Shown here: positions 41,802 to 50,176 of the stretch, piece after piece
How the letters are laid out: each line of letters opens with the position of its first letter
How positions within the stretch are numbered: position 1 is the first letter of the stretch
NCBI RefSeq assembly: GCF_036032445.1
Contig: NZ_CP107932.1
Location: forward strand, 3,660,501 to 3,724,500
Source: Nocardia sp. NBC_00416
GTDB taxonomy: Bacteria; Actinomycetota; Actinomycetes; Mycobacteriales; Mycobacteriaceae
DNA: 64,000 nucleotides
Direction of reading: 5' to 3'
Program-made: the position numbers and the translations under genes
Notes under the pieces: generated by a model
Seen by the model: the letters and a program-made list of their open reading frames with translations, nothing else
The model's database searches: none
Told to the model about the DNA's origin: nothing

Positions 41802-42026
41802 ATGGTGACGCTATCTGTTCGACATGTACCGGACGCGGTGTACCGCGCCCTGCGAGTGCGCGCGGTCAATCACGGACGCAGCACCGAAGCCGAGATCCTC
41901 GCCATTCTCGAGGACGTCGTGACGCGAGCCCCCGAAAGAGCCCGGCTGGGCTCGGTGCTGGCCGGTGAGCGCCCCGACGACGACTGGGAGAGCTCCGGAC
42001 CGCACGCCCCGCCGGACGCACGGTGA
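41802..42026 (+). CDS. FitA-like ribbon-helix-helix antitoxin, no partner toxin
   Basis: A 74-residue protein: the ribbon-helix-helix VTLSVRHVPDAVYRALRVRAVNHGRSTEAEILAILEDVV is typical of FitA/VapB antitoxins, followed by a flexible, Asp-rich tail that would contact a toxin. A GTG overlaps the stop, but opens only a 16-codon frame (VIDRAG...) with no PIN domain, and a TetR gene comes next on the other strand. The toxin has therefore been lost or never existed here. The upstream gap 41506-41801 holds no gene. Confidence 0.75.
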   Translation: MVTLSVRHVPDAVYRALRVRAVNHGRSTEAEILAILEDVVTRAPERARLGSVLAGERPDDDWESSGPHAPPDAR

Positions 42027-42059
42027 TCGACCGCGCCGGCTCCGCCGAGGGGTCGCCGG

Positions 42060-42671
42060 TCAGCCCGCGGTGAGGCCGCGCAGCACGATGTCGAGCCCAC
42101 GGCGGAACTCCTCGTCCGGCGGCACCGATCTGGCGTCGGCCGCCGTGTGGGCGAGGTACGGGAAATCGGCCGGCCGGAGTTCGGACATGGTGATCGTGCC
42201 CGCCCCCGACAACGCGGCGTAGTGCTCGTTCTGCAGGAATCCGAGCAGGTAGCCGATCAGGGTGCGCTGTGCGACGACCCGGTCGGCGCCGGTGAATCCG
42301 CCGTCGGTGAGCACGGCGAGCATGGTGTCGATCAACCGTAGCGAGGCCCGCGCGGCCTGTCGGTGCCGCAGTATCAGCGGCACCGCGGCGGGATGTTTCG
42401 CGACCGCGACGCGCAGGCGGTCCATCAGCGATCGGATCCGGTCCGTCCAGTGTGCGGCCGGCAATGCGAGGTCGACCGACCCGAAGACGTGATCGACCAC
42501 CAGCACTTCCAGCGCCTGCCGATCGGTGACGTACCGGTACAGGCCCATGGTGGCCATCCCGAGTTCCTTCGCGACGGCGCGCATGGTCAGCGCCGTCAAG
42601 CCGTCCCGGTCGATCACCGCCAGGGCGGCGGCGACCAGTTGGTCGTCGGTGAGCGATCGCGGCCTGGGCAC
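42060..42671 (-). CDS. TetR family regulator with TetR_C-type C-terminal domain
   Basis: A 203-residue repressor; helix-turn-helix LTMRAVAKELGMATMGLYRYVTDRQALEV (about 27-55), then a C-terminal domain of the tetracycline-repressor type. The GTG at 42671 is about 26 bases after the likely transcription start of a TATAAT box at 42704-42709. Divergent from a peroxiredoxin-like gene across a 41-base palindrome that covers both promoters. Confidence 0.87.
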   Translation of the reverse strand: MPRPRSLTDDQLVAAALAVIDRDGLTALTMRAVAKELGMATMGLYRYVTDRQALEVLVVDHVFGSVDLALPAAHWTDRIRSLMDRLRVAVAKHPAAVPLILRHRQAARASLRLIDTMLAVLTDGGFTGADRVVAQRTLIGYLLGFLQNEHYAALSGAGTITMSELRPADFPYLAHTAADARSVPPDEEFRRGLDIVLRGLTAG

Positions 42672-42682
42672 GGATTGACAGC

Positions 42683-42723
42683 GTACTGGATACGCGCATA
42701 ATGATTATAGGCGTACAAAGTAC
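42683..42723. promoter_or_regulatory. 41-bp imperfect palindrome overlapping divergent promoters
   Basis: Symmetric about G42703: GTACT at 42683 pairs with AGTAC at 42719, and TACGCGCATAAT (42691-42702) mirrors ATTATAGGCGTA (42704-42715). The minus-strand TATAAT and plus-strand CATAAT -10 boxes lie in the palindrome, so a bound repressor would shut both genes. Confidence 0.7.
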
Positions 42724-42740
42724 TCTTAAGGAGAGCCCGC

Positions 42741-43340
42741 ATGTCGCATCCGGACCCGGTATCCGCCCGCACACTCACCAGCCTCACCGGCGAACACATT
42801 CCGATCCCTTCCCCCGGGCATCTGGTCCACCTGCAGTTCCGGCGCTTCGCCGGATGCCCGGTCTGCACTCTGCACCTGCGCTCGATCGTGGCCGGACTGG
42901 CCGATATCCGAGCCGCCGGCATCCGGGAAGTGGTCGTCTTCCACTCCTCCGCCGCGGAACTGCGCAAATACACAGCCGACCTGCCCCTGGACGTGATCCC
43001 CGATCCCGATCGCGGGCTGTACCGGGAATTCGGCGTCGAATCCGGCGCCCGGGCCCTGCTGGATCCCCGCGGCTGGCCCACCATCGCGCGTGCGGTCGGT
43101 GCGGAACTGGCCGCGACCGGCCGGCACAGCGGCCGCCCGGCGCCCCCGGCCCACCCGGAAGGCGGGCGGCTGGGACTGCCCGCCGATTTTCTCATCGCTC
43201 CGCACGGTGCGGTCCTCGCCGCGAAGTACGGCACCCATGTCGACGACCAGTGGTCGGTCGGCGAACTGCTCACCCTGGCCGCCGAACACGGCACCCCCGC
43301 GACACCGGCCGCCTCGTCACCGAAGGAGACACGGCTATGA
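42741..43340 (+). CDS. Peroxiredoxin-like protein with CPVC motif
   Basis: A 199-residue thioredoxin-fold protein of the AhpC/TSA-like group. FRRFAGCPVCTLHLR (about 33-47) carries a CxxC in place of the single peroxidatic Cys, and VVVFHSSAAELRKY is typical of the group. Probably reduces peroxides or disulfides. The ATG at 42741 follows AAGGAGAG. Controlled by the divergent TetR gene. The C-terminal 40 residues are low-complexity. Confidence 0.8.
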   Translation: MSHPDPVSARTLTSLTGEHIPIPSPGHLVHLQFRRFAGCPVCTLHLRSIVAGLADIRAAGIREVVVFHSSAAELRKYTADLPLDVIPDPDRGLYREFGVESGARALLDPRGWPTIARAVGAELAATGRHSGRPAPPAHPEGGRLGLPADFLIAPHGAVLAAKYGTHVDDQWSVGELLTLAAEHGTPATPAASSPKETRL

Positions 43341-43436
43341 CGACCGCGCGACGCCCTGATCGTGGCGATCGCCCGCGCGACACACTCGGCTCGATACTGT
43401 CTCCGGCACACCCCACTACAGGATTCGGGAGCGCCA

Positions 43437-43973
43437 TTGCCTCACGCACGAAAGTTCGTCACCGCAGTACTCGCCCCTGCCGCTGCGGTTCTCGCGGCGG
43501 CCGCGCTGGTGACCGCCGGTGCCGGCGCCGCCGCGGCGCAACCCGGGGCGTACACCGATATGACCTGCGGTAGCGCCAATCCGCTGCCGTGGGCGCCGCC
43601 GTTCACCTGGAACATCCGGGCCAGTTCCGGAGCGAGCCTGCCGCCGGGCGGCGCGGCGCTGGAGCCGTCACTGCTGCTCAGCGGCGGCAACGATCTGCCC
43701 AACCCGCCGGCCAGTCTGTTCCCGATCTTCGGCGCCACGCCGTACGGCACCCGGGTACAGCTCGATTGGCACAACGAGACCACGGGCGTTTCGGGGACCG
43801 CCTTCAGCGATGAGGAGACGCTGAAGCAGAAGCCGGGAGTTCCGGTGAACCGTGCCTGGACCGGGGTCGGGACAGTGGCGTTCACGGTGACCACCCGCAC
43901 CGGCGGCGGCTGGTGGTTCGTCAATACCCGGACGTCGGTGTGCCGCGGCGTCGTCTCGGTGCACCCGGCCTGA
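43437..43973 (+). CDS. Secreted protein, unknown function
   Basis: A 178-residue protein with a Sec signal peptide (VTAVLAPAAAVLAAAALVTAGAGAAAAQ). The mature part, rich in Pro, Trp and Gly, contains MTCGSANPLPWAPPFTWNIRASSG and GGGWWFVNTRTSVCRGVV, with two Cys that may pair across its length. Such a beta-sandwich-like secreted protein is common in mycobacteria and nocardiae; no function is known to me. The TTG at 43437 has GGGAG at 5-6 bases; no ATG is available. Confidence 0.65.
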   Translation: MPHARKFVTAVLAPAAAVLAAAALVTAGAGAAAAQPGAYTDMTCGSANPLPWAPPFTWNIRASSGASLPPGGAALEPSLLLSGGNDLPNPPASLFPIFGATPYGTRVQLDWHNETTGVSGTAFSDEETLKQKPGVPVNRAWTGVGTVAFTVTTRTGGGWWFVNTRTSVCRGVVSVHPA

Positions 43974-44111
43974 CCCGCGGGGGCGCGACCGACGCCCTAT
44001 CGCGGACGCTGCGGCAGCCGCACCCCTGACCGTGACCGTGGTGGTTCCGGTCACCCGCGGGAATCCCGGAAGCGCCCGGTTCGTTGCCGACACAGAGCCC
44101 GGCGATCGGGC

Positions 44112-44156
44112 TCGCGGACGAGGGAGCAGTACCCGCATCGCGACAAGACTGACTCG
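44112..44156 (+). promoter_or_regulatory. Guanidine-III riboswitch (ykkC-III/mini-pseudoknot class)
   Basis: The core GCGGACGAGG (44114-44123), GTACCCGC (44129-44136) and GACAAGAC (44142-44149) closely matches the guanidine-III class as known from Thermobifida (CGGACGAGG, GTACCCG, GACAAGAC). P1 is GCGG/CCGC; the pseudoknot helix pairs GAGCAGT with ACTGACTC with one bulged base. The 3' strand ends just before the GGAAGG ribosome site of the first SMR gene, so guanidinium binding should expose or hide that site. The downstream genes are SMR exporters, the usual partners. Confidence 0.88.
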
Positions 44157-44168
44157 GAAGGTTTTGTC

Positions 44169-44483
44169 ATGTCCTGGCTCGTCCTGCTGCTGTCGGGCGT
44201 TCTGGAGGCCGTGTGGGCCACCGCGCTCGCCGCCTCGCACGGTTTCCGTCGCTGGAAACCCACGGTCCTGTTCGCCGGTGCACTCGTTCTGAGCATGGCC
44301 GGCCTCGCCTGGGCGATGATCGATCTGCCCACCGGTACCGCATACGCCGTATGGGTCGGCACCGGCGCGACACTGACCGCCCTCTGGGCTGTCGTCACCG
44401 GTAAGGAACGCGCCGGTATCGCGCGGCTCCTGCTGCTGTCGCTGCTCATCGCCTCGGTCGTGGGCCTGAAGGCGGTGAGCTGA
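44169..44483 (+). CDS. SMR exporter subunit, probable guanidinium exporter (Gdx type)
   Basis: A 104-residue four-helix membrane protein of the small multidrug resistance family. The functional Glu is in helix 1 (LEAVWATAL, Glu13) with the Gdx-like Trp next to it; helix 3 ends with AYAVWVGTGATLTAL. The guanidine-III riboswitch just upstream indicates guanidinium export. GGAAGG precedes the ATG. It is followed after 2 bases by a second SMR gene; the two probably form a heterodimer. Confidence 0.9.
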   Translation: MSWLVLLLSGVLEAVWATALAASHGFRRWKPTVLFAGALVLSMAGLAWAMIDLPTGTAYAVWVGTGATLTALWAVVTGKERAGIARLLLLSLLIASVVGLKAVS

Positions 44484-44485
44484 CC

Positions 44486-44818
44486 ATGGCGTGGATCATT
44501 CTGCTGGCCAGCGCGGTCTGCGAAGCAGTCTGGGCAACCGCGCTCGGAAAGTCGGCCGGGTTGACCGAACCGGTGGCGACGGTGATCTTCTTCGTCGCAC
44601 TGGTCGCGAGCATGTTCGGGCTGGGCCGGGCGGTCCGCGATATTCCGATCGGCAGCGCCTATGCCGTCTGGACCGGAGTCGGCACCGCGCTCACGGTGAC
44701 CTATGCGATGGTCACGGGCGGCGAAGCCGTCACCGTCGCCAAGCTCGTCTGCCTCAGTGGGATCGTGGTGGCGGTCATCGGGCTGGAGCTGGTCCCGCAC
44801 GACGAATCGTCGCAGTAG
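44486..44818 (+). CDS. SMR exporter subunit, partner of the preceding gene
   Basis: A 110-residue SMR protein with CEAVWATALGKS in helix 1 and AYAVWTGVGTALTVTYAMV in helix 3. It differs enough from its neighbour that a paired, opposite-topology heterodimer is likely. Only 2 bases separate the genes, so they are co-translated and share the riboswitch. The C-terminus (HDESSQ) is hydrophilic. Confidence 0.9.
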   Translation: MAWIILLASAVCEAVWATALGKSAGLTEPVATVIFFVALVASMFGLGRAVRDIPIGSAYAVWTGVGTALTVTYAMVTGGEAVTVAKLVCLSGIVVAVIGLELVPHDESSQ

Positions 44819-44892
44819 GTGCGCGCTCCGCTCGGTGGCGCTACGGTCGCCGAGCGGAGTCCACCGGGTTCCCAGCCTCGACTTCCTCAACA

Positions 44893-44920
44893 TTGCAAGC
44901 CAATTTGTTGCTTTGTAAGC
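44893..44920 (+). promoter_or_regulatory. Repeated TTGCAA/TTGTAA element before the flavin reductase
   Basis: TTGCAAGC (44893) and GCTTTGTAA (44910) form an imperfect inverted repeat in an AT-richer stretch that ends 8 bases before the next ATG. It is an operator or promoter candidate; no exact regulator can be named. Confidence 0.4.
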
Positions 44921-44927
44921 TACCGCC

Positions 44928-45986
44928 ATGGCTCAGCGCTCCGGCCGCCCCGCACGGGATTTCGCCCCACCCCGGCCACTGCGGATGATCGGCGCGCTCG
45001 TCGACGCCTACCGGGCCGTCTTCGTCTCCGGACCGGCCGCGACCGTTCTGTCACCCCCGAATCCGCTGCGGCGCGGCGGTTTCTCACGACCACTGGTCGT
45101 GGAGGAGATCCGGCCCGAAGCCGACGAGGTGCTCGGATTCACCCTGCGCGCCACCGACGGTGAGCCGCTGCCCGGATGGCGGCCGGGCGCCCACCTCGAT
45201 CTGTTCCTGCCGTCGGGCCGACAACGGCAGTACTCCCTGTGCGGCGACCCCGGCGAACGCTTCCACTATCGAATCGCGGTGCGGCGCATCGCCGACGGCG
45301 CGGGCGGCTCCCGCGAACTGCACCGTGATATCCGCACCGGTGACGTGCTCCGGGCCCGCGGCCCGCGCAACGCGTTCGCCCTCGTCTCCGCACCCAGTTA
45401 TCTGTTCATAGCCGGCGGCATCGGCATTACGCCGATACTTCCGATGGTCCGTGCGGCCGGCGAACGCGGCCGCCTGATCTACGCGGGGCGCTCGCGGGCG
45501 ACAATGCCGTTCCTCGCGGAACTGACCGACGCCGATATCCGCCCCGACGACGAATCGGGCCCGCCCGATATCGCGGAACTGATCGCGACCGCCGCACCCG
45601 GAGCGGCCGTCTACGTCTGCGGCCCACCGCCGATGCTCGCCGCCGCGCGCCGCAGCATGTTCGCCCTGAATCCGACCGGCTCGCTGCACAGCGAACAGTT
45701 CTCGGCGCCCGCGGTGATCGACGGCAAGGAATTCGATATGACCCTCGCCCGGACCGGCCGCACGGTCCGGGTGGGGGCGCGGGAGACGGCGCTGACCGCG
45801 CTCGGCCGGGTCGTCCCGGACCTCGCCTACTCGTGCCGGCAAGGCTTCTGCGGCACCTGCAAGACCGCCGTCATCGCCGGTGCGATCGACCACCGGGACC
45901 GGACCCTGCCCGATATCGAACGTGACACCCATATGCTCACCTGCGTTTCCCGCGCGGCGGGCGACGCAGTGGTCGTCGACCTCTGA
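44928..45986 (+). CDS. Vanillate demethylase-type flavin reductase with 2Fe-2S domain
   Basis: A 352-residue electron-transfer protein in the phthalate dioxygenase reductase order: flavin domain with RQYSLCGDP (about 96), NAD-binding domain with FIAGGIGITPILPM (about 168), then a C-terminal plant-type ferredoxin domain whose four Cys are in CRQGFCGTC and LTC. An N-terminal extension of about 40 residues precedes the fold. It passes electrons from NAD(P)H to an oxygenase; the adjacent Baeyer-Villiger-like enzyme normally takes NADPH directly, so its true partner is uncertain. Its gene ends 20 bases before the monooxygenase. Confidence 0.88.
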   Translation: MAQRSGRPARDFAPPRPLRMIGALVDAYRAVFVSGPAATVLSPPNPLRRGGFSRPLVVEEIRPEADEVLGFTLRATDGEPLPGWRPGAHLDLFLPSGRQRQYSLCGDPGERFHYRIAVRRIADGAGGSRELHRDIRTGDVLRARGPRNAFALVSAPSYLFIAGGIGITPILPMVRAAGERGRLIYAGRSRATMPFLAELTDADIRPDDESGPPDIAELIATAAPGAAVYVCGPPPMLAAARRSMFALNPTGSLHSEQFSAPAVIDGKEFDMTLARTGRTVRVGARETALTALGRVVPDLAYSCRQGFCGTCKTAVIAGAIDHRDRTLPDIERDTHMLTCVSRAAGDAVVVDL

Positions 45987-46005
45987 CAGCGGAAGGACCG
46001 TGCAC

Positions 46006-47472
46006 ATGTCCTCAGCGGCCGAACACCGGCATATCGTCGTGGTCGGGGCGGGTTTCAGCGGTATCGGTCTCGCAGTGCGCCTGCGGGAGGCCGGATTCGA
46101 CGATCTGCTGATCCTGGAGCAGGCCGACGATCTGGGCGGCACCTGGCGGGCCAACACCTATCCGGGCTGTGCGTGTGACGTGCCGTCCCCGCTCTACAGC
46201 TATTCGTTCGCCCCGAACCCCGATTGGTCGCGCACCTACGGCACCCAACCGGAGATCCTCGAATATCTGCGTTCGGTGGCCGTCCGGTTCGACGTCATCC
46301 GGCATATCCGCTTCGGCACCGAGATGCTGGACGCGCGCTGGGACGACGGCCGCTCACACTGGCGGATCGAAACCAGCCGCGGCACGGTCACCGCGGACTT
46401 CCTCGTCTCCGCGACGGGGTTGTTCGCCGAGGCGAAGTATCCCGACCTACCCGGCCTGGACACGTTCGCCGGCACGAGTTTTCATTCACTGCACTGGGAT
46501 CACGACCACGATATGACCGGCAGGCGGGTCGCGGTCATCGGCACCGGCGCCGCCGCGGTGCAGTTCATTCCCCGGATCCAGCCGCAGGTCGCCGGTCTGG
46601 TGGTGTTCCAGCGGTCGGCGCCCTGGATCATCCCCCGGCTGGATCGCCGCACCTCGCGTCTCGAACGGCTGCTGCTGCGCGAGTTCCCGCCGGCGGGCGC
46701 GGCGATGCGCGGCGGCTGGTTCCTGGCGGTCGAGAGTTTCGGATTGGTCGGTTTCGTCGACAAGCGGTTCCGGCATCCCTTCGAGATGCTCGGCAAACTG
46801 CAGCTGCTGCGACAGGTGCGCGACGCGGCGCTGCGCCGGCGACTGACCCCCGACTACATGATCGGCTGTAAACGCGCCCTCTTCTCCGATGCCTACCTGC
46901 CCGCACTCGACCGGCCCAATGTGGACGTGGTCACCGACGGGATCGCGCAGGTGCGGCCGCGCTCGATCGTGACTCGCGGGGGCGCCGAGTATCCGGTCGA
47001 CACGATCATCCACGGGACCGGGTTCTGCGCGCTGCCCAGCGCCTTCGAGCGGTTCGCCGGGCGCGAGGGACTGTCGATCGCCGATTTGTACAGCCAACAG
47101 CCGCAGAGCTATCTCGGCACCACCCTGGCGGGATTTCCCAACTTCTTCTGCACATTGGGCCCCTTCGGCGCGGCCGGGAACCAGTCCGCGATCTTCATGA
47201 TCGAATCCCAGATCGCCTATATCGTCGACGCGCTGTCCACCGCGCGCAGGCGCTCGGCCCGCCGGGTGGAACTCAAACCCGGGGTGCAGGACGCTTTCCT
47301 CGACGAGATGGCGCGGCGCAGCGTGTCCACCGTGTGGGTCTCCGGCGGGTGCACCAGCTACTACCAGACCCCGGACGGCCGCAACGCCGGCCTCTATCCC
47401 AATTGGAGCTTCGAATACCGTTCCCGGACAAGACAATTCGATTTAGATGCTTATACGATAGGCTCCACATGA
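46006..47472 (+). CDS. Baeyer-Villiger-type flavin monooxygenase
   Basis: A 488-residue FAD/NADPH monooxygenase. VVGAGFSGIGLAVRL (residue 11 on) binds FAD, LGGTWRANTYPGCACDVPS is conserved in the class, and the fingerprint appears as FAGTSFHSLHWDHD (FxGxxxHxxxW-D) followed by the NADPH motif VIGTGAAAVQF. CSSYYQ-type sequence TSYYQTPDGRNAGLYPNWSF closes it. Likely oxidises ketones or long-chain substrates. GGAAGGA lies before the ATG at 46006. Forms an operon with the flavin reductase. Confidence 0.9.
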   Translation: MSSAAEHRHIVVVGAGFSGIGLAVRLREAGFDDLLILEQADDLGGTWRANTYPGCACDVPSPLYSYSFAPNPDWSRTYGTQPEILEYLRSVAVRFDVIRHIRFGTEMLDARWDDGRSHWRIETSRGTVTADFLVSATGLFAEAKYPDLPGLDTFAGTSFHSLHWDHDHDMTGRRVAVIGTGAAAVQFIPRIQPQVAGLVVFQRSAPWIIPRLDRRTSRLERLLLREFPPAGAAMRGGWFLAVESFGLVGFVDKRFRHPFEMLGKLQLLRQVRDAALRRRLTPDYMIGCKRALFSDAYLPALDRPNVDVVTDGIAQVRPRSIVTRGGAEYPVDTIIHGTGFCALPSAFERFAGREGLSIADLYSQQPQSYLGTTLAGFPNFFCTLGPFGAAGNQSAIFMIESQIAYIVDALSTARRRSARRVELKPGVQDAFLDEMARRSVSTVWVSGGCTSYYQTPDGRNAGLYPNWSFEYRSRTRQFDLDAYTIGST

Positions 47473-47653
47473 GGAGTACCCGGCCACCTCGGGAATCCGC
47501 CCGGCGATCACGTACGAGATCGGGCACCACACCCCGGCGGGCCCGCGAATCGGACGGTCTACGCACTGCCGCGCGCAGCGGTGAACAGTCGCGCTGGATC
47601 ACAGGCCGATCCGACGATCACAGATCGGATCCGCGCATCCGCGCCGACCGCGT

Positions 47654-48097
47654 TCAGTGGTAGGCCAGCTCGCGATAGTTGTCGAGGATCTTCCGGATGG
47701 AGGACGTGACGGGCAACTCGCCGTTCAACGGCGTCCATTCGTACGCGGCGTGCGCACTCAGCACGACGGGCGCCGTGGCCACCACCTCTACCGCGAAATG
47801 CAGCCGCCGCACCGGCTTGCCCGCCGGGGACAGGTAGTCGAAGTCTCCGACGTGGTGCCGGATATCGGTGACGGTGAGCCCCGTCTCTTCCTGTACACCA
47901 CGAACGAGCGCGCCCGTCACCGATTCCCCGGGTTCCACCGTCGCGCCGGGGAGTTTCAGTGTCGGACGAATCGGCCCGGTGCTGGGCAGTTCGAGTAATA
48001 GAACTTCCCCACCCCGATCGATGATCGCGCCTACCCGCAGCCCGACCCCGTCCTGTTCGCCACGAGGCAGGGTCTCGTCGAACATCGATACCGACAT
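47654..48097 (-). CDS. NUDIX hydrolase
   Basis: A 147-residue protein with a Nudix box GATVEPGESVTGALVRGVQEETGL (about 54-77); the Glu pair in QEETG is intact, while Gly replaces the first Glu of the REUxEE core. Substrate unknown; NUDIX enzymes hydrolyse nucleoside diphosphate derivatives. The ATG at 48097 has GGTGAGA upstream; a GTG at 48142 would extend it by 15 residues. It stands alone between convergent and divergent neighbours. Confidence 0.82.
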   Translation of the reverse strand: MSVSMFDETLPRGEQDGVGLRVGAIIDRGGEVLLLELPSTGPIRPTLKLPGATVEPGESVTGALVRGVQEETGLTVTDIRHHVGDFDYLSPAGKPVRRLHFAVEVVATAPVVLSAHAAYEWTPLNGELPVTSSIRKILDNYRELAYH

Positions 48098-48550
48098 GTG
48101 CGGTCTCACCAACCTTCGATCGGGCGGACTCGCCACGGTCACGCCGCAGGCGAGCCATTAGATATTACCGCGCCGTGACCATCGGATGACACCGGATTGA
48201 CCGAAGTGAACAACTCGATCCGGCGGCGCCGCGTATCGGCGCACAACAGCCCGCAATCAACCACGGCTGCGAAACATATTCTTCACAATTACGAAACATA
48301 TTGATGGCCAGTGGATTACCGCGACAAGGCAGAGTGACACCTGAAACACCGAGGTTGCGACGGAAGCACTCCGCGCGCGCACTTCCGACGCGCGAAGACC
48401 TGTGACAGAAGCCTCGCCGTGACGGCGATCTCAGGAGTGTCGACCTACCGAGATCTGTGACCCGGCACACCGCGGGCCGGTAGGAGAATATTGTTCTCGA
48501 AAATTAGAGTATTCGTTCCATGAACGGGCGAGCCGCCCTATGCTGAGCGC
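48098..48550. promoter_or_regulatory. Regulatory region with CGAAACATATT direct repeats
   Basis: No gene in about 450 bases. CGAAACATATT occurs at 48270-48280 and again at 48292-48302, 22 bases apart (two helical turns), in an AT-rich segment. GAGAA-TATTG-TTCTC (48484-48498) is an inverted repeat. A TATGCT box 6 bases before the GTG at 48551 suggests a leaderless transcript. Confidence 0.5.
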
Positions 48551-49618
48551 GTGCCCAAGCATGATCGGTATCGGGTCGTCCAGTGGACGACCGGCAACGT
48601 CGGCAAGAGTTCCGTCCACGCCATCGTCGCGAACCCCACCCTCGAACTCGTCGGCTGCTACGCGTGGGCGCCGGCGAAGGTGGGGCGCGATATCGGCGAG
48701 TTGTGCGGAATCGAACCGCTCGGGATCACCGCCACCGACGATGTGGACGCACTGCTGGCCTTGAAACCGGACTGCGTCGTCTACAACCCGATGTGGATCG
48801 ACGTCGACGAACTGGTCCGCATCTTGGCGGCGGGCATCGACGTGGTCGCGACGGCCTCGTTCATCACCGGCCACCGCCAGGGCCCGGGCCGCGACCGGAT
48901 CGCCGAGGCCTGCCGCCGGGGCGGTTCGACGATATTCGGCTCGGGTATCAGCCCCGGATTCATCAACCTGCTGGCCATCGTCTCGGCGGGCATCTGCGAC
49001 CGCGTCGACAAGGTGACCGTCAGCGAGGCGGCCGACACCACCTTCTACGACTCACCGGCGACCGAACGGCCGGTCGGATTCGGCCGGCCGATCGATGACC
49101 CCGAACTACCCGCCATGGCCGCCGCGGGCACCGCCGTATTCGGTGAGGCGGTGCGGATGATCGGCGACTCCCTGGGCGTGGAACTCGACGAGATCCGCTG
49201 CGACGCCGAATTCGCGCAGACCACCGCCGATCTGGACCTGGGTTCGTGGACCATCCCGGCCGGCGGGGTGGCGGGAGTGTTCGCGAGCTGGAAGGGAATC
49301 GTCGCCGGCCGCGCCCTGGTCGAGCTGACCGTGCGCTGGCGCAAGGGGCAGACCCTCGAACCCGATTGGCAGATCGATCAGGACGGCTGGGTTCTCCAGA
49401 TCGATGGGCGCCCGACCGTGAAGAACATCGTGAGCTTCCTGCCGCCACCGGATTTCCAGGCCGAGACGATCGCCGATTTCATGACCCTCGGACACATCAT
49501 GACCGCCATGCCGGTGATCAACGCGATCCCCGCGGTGGTCGCCGCCGCGCCCGGCATCGTCACCTACAACGATCTACCGCTCATCCAGCCGCACGGCGTC
49601 GTCCCCGGGGTCGGCTAG
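48551..49618 (+). CDS. DapB-like NAD(P)-dependent dehydrogenase
   Basis: A 355-residue protein of the dihydrodipicolinate reductase-like group often found near steroid or lipid genes in actinobacteria. The Rossmann segment YRVVQWTTGNVGKSSVHAIV begins at residue 7, and GSGISPGFINLLAIV and VSEAADTTFYDSPATERPVGFG follow. Unlike DapB of lysine synthesis (about 250 residues) it is longer; substrate unknown. No ribosome site precedes the GTG, in line with leaderless translation. Confidence 0.82.
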   Translation: MPKHDRYRVVQWTTGNVGKSSVHAIVANPTLELVGCYAWAPAKVGRDIGELCGIEPLGITATDDVDALLALKPDCVVYNPMWIDVDELVRILAAGIDVVATASFITGHRQGPGRDRIAEACRRGGSTIFGSGISPGFINLLAIVSAGICDRVDKVTVSEAADTTFYDSPATERPVGFGRPIDDPELPAMAAAGTAVFGEAVRMIGDSLGVELDEIRCDAEFAQTTADLDLGSWTIPAGGVAGVFASWKGIVAGRALVELTVRWRKGQTLEPDWQIDQDGWVLQIDGRPTVKNIVSFLPPPDFQAETIADFMTLGHIMTAMPVINAIPAVVAAAPGIVTYNDLPLIQPHGVVPGVG

Positions 49619-50176
49619 TCCGGGCACGGTCAGGCAACGGGGCCGGGCGCCGCTCCGGTTCTCGCGCACCACGCGATCCAGCGCCTCATAGCGGCGGCCG
49701 GGCGGTCCGCGGGATAGGCCGAGTCGGCGACCGATCCGCACTCCACCCGCCCACCCGGTCGACGCCGACCGGCCTTGGCGACCGCGGCCCCTGCGGTCGC
49801 GGTGCGTATTCGAGAGGGTCGCGCGCCATACCTCCGGCCGCACCGACGCGAGCACCGGAACCGCAGCGGTCGCGCTGGTGTCCGAGGGTGTGGCGAGCAA
49901 CTCACCCGATATCCATTCATCCACGGATTCGCTTGCCCGAGAACATATTTCATAAACCTCTCGCCCGGATGACCGCCCGCGCCGCGCCGCACCGCGCGCG
50001 GCGACTCCCCACGTACGGGCTATTATTCGCACAGCGTCGTCCGGCGCCGGAACATGCGCCGGCCGACTCCGGACCGTCCGTACCGCGGGCGATCCGAGGT
50101 GCCGCGCAGGATCACCTGCGCGCGGCGGGCGCGCCGGCGCCGGTCGGGTGCGGGCACCGAGCGCAGAGGGGACGAG
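49619..50176. other. Long intergenic region without recognised gene
   Basis: About 560 bases. Minus-strand frames cross it, but they show no family motif and their composition is that of an antisense shadow. The stretch near 49945-49965 (AACATATTTCATAAAC) is AT-rich and could hold a promoter for the methyltransferase gene. Confidence 0.35.

Noticed and set aside
42027..42075. Toxin partner of the FitA-type antitoxin
   Set aside because: The overlapping frame has only 16 codons and no PIN motif.
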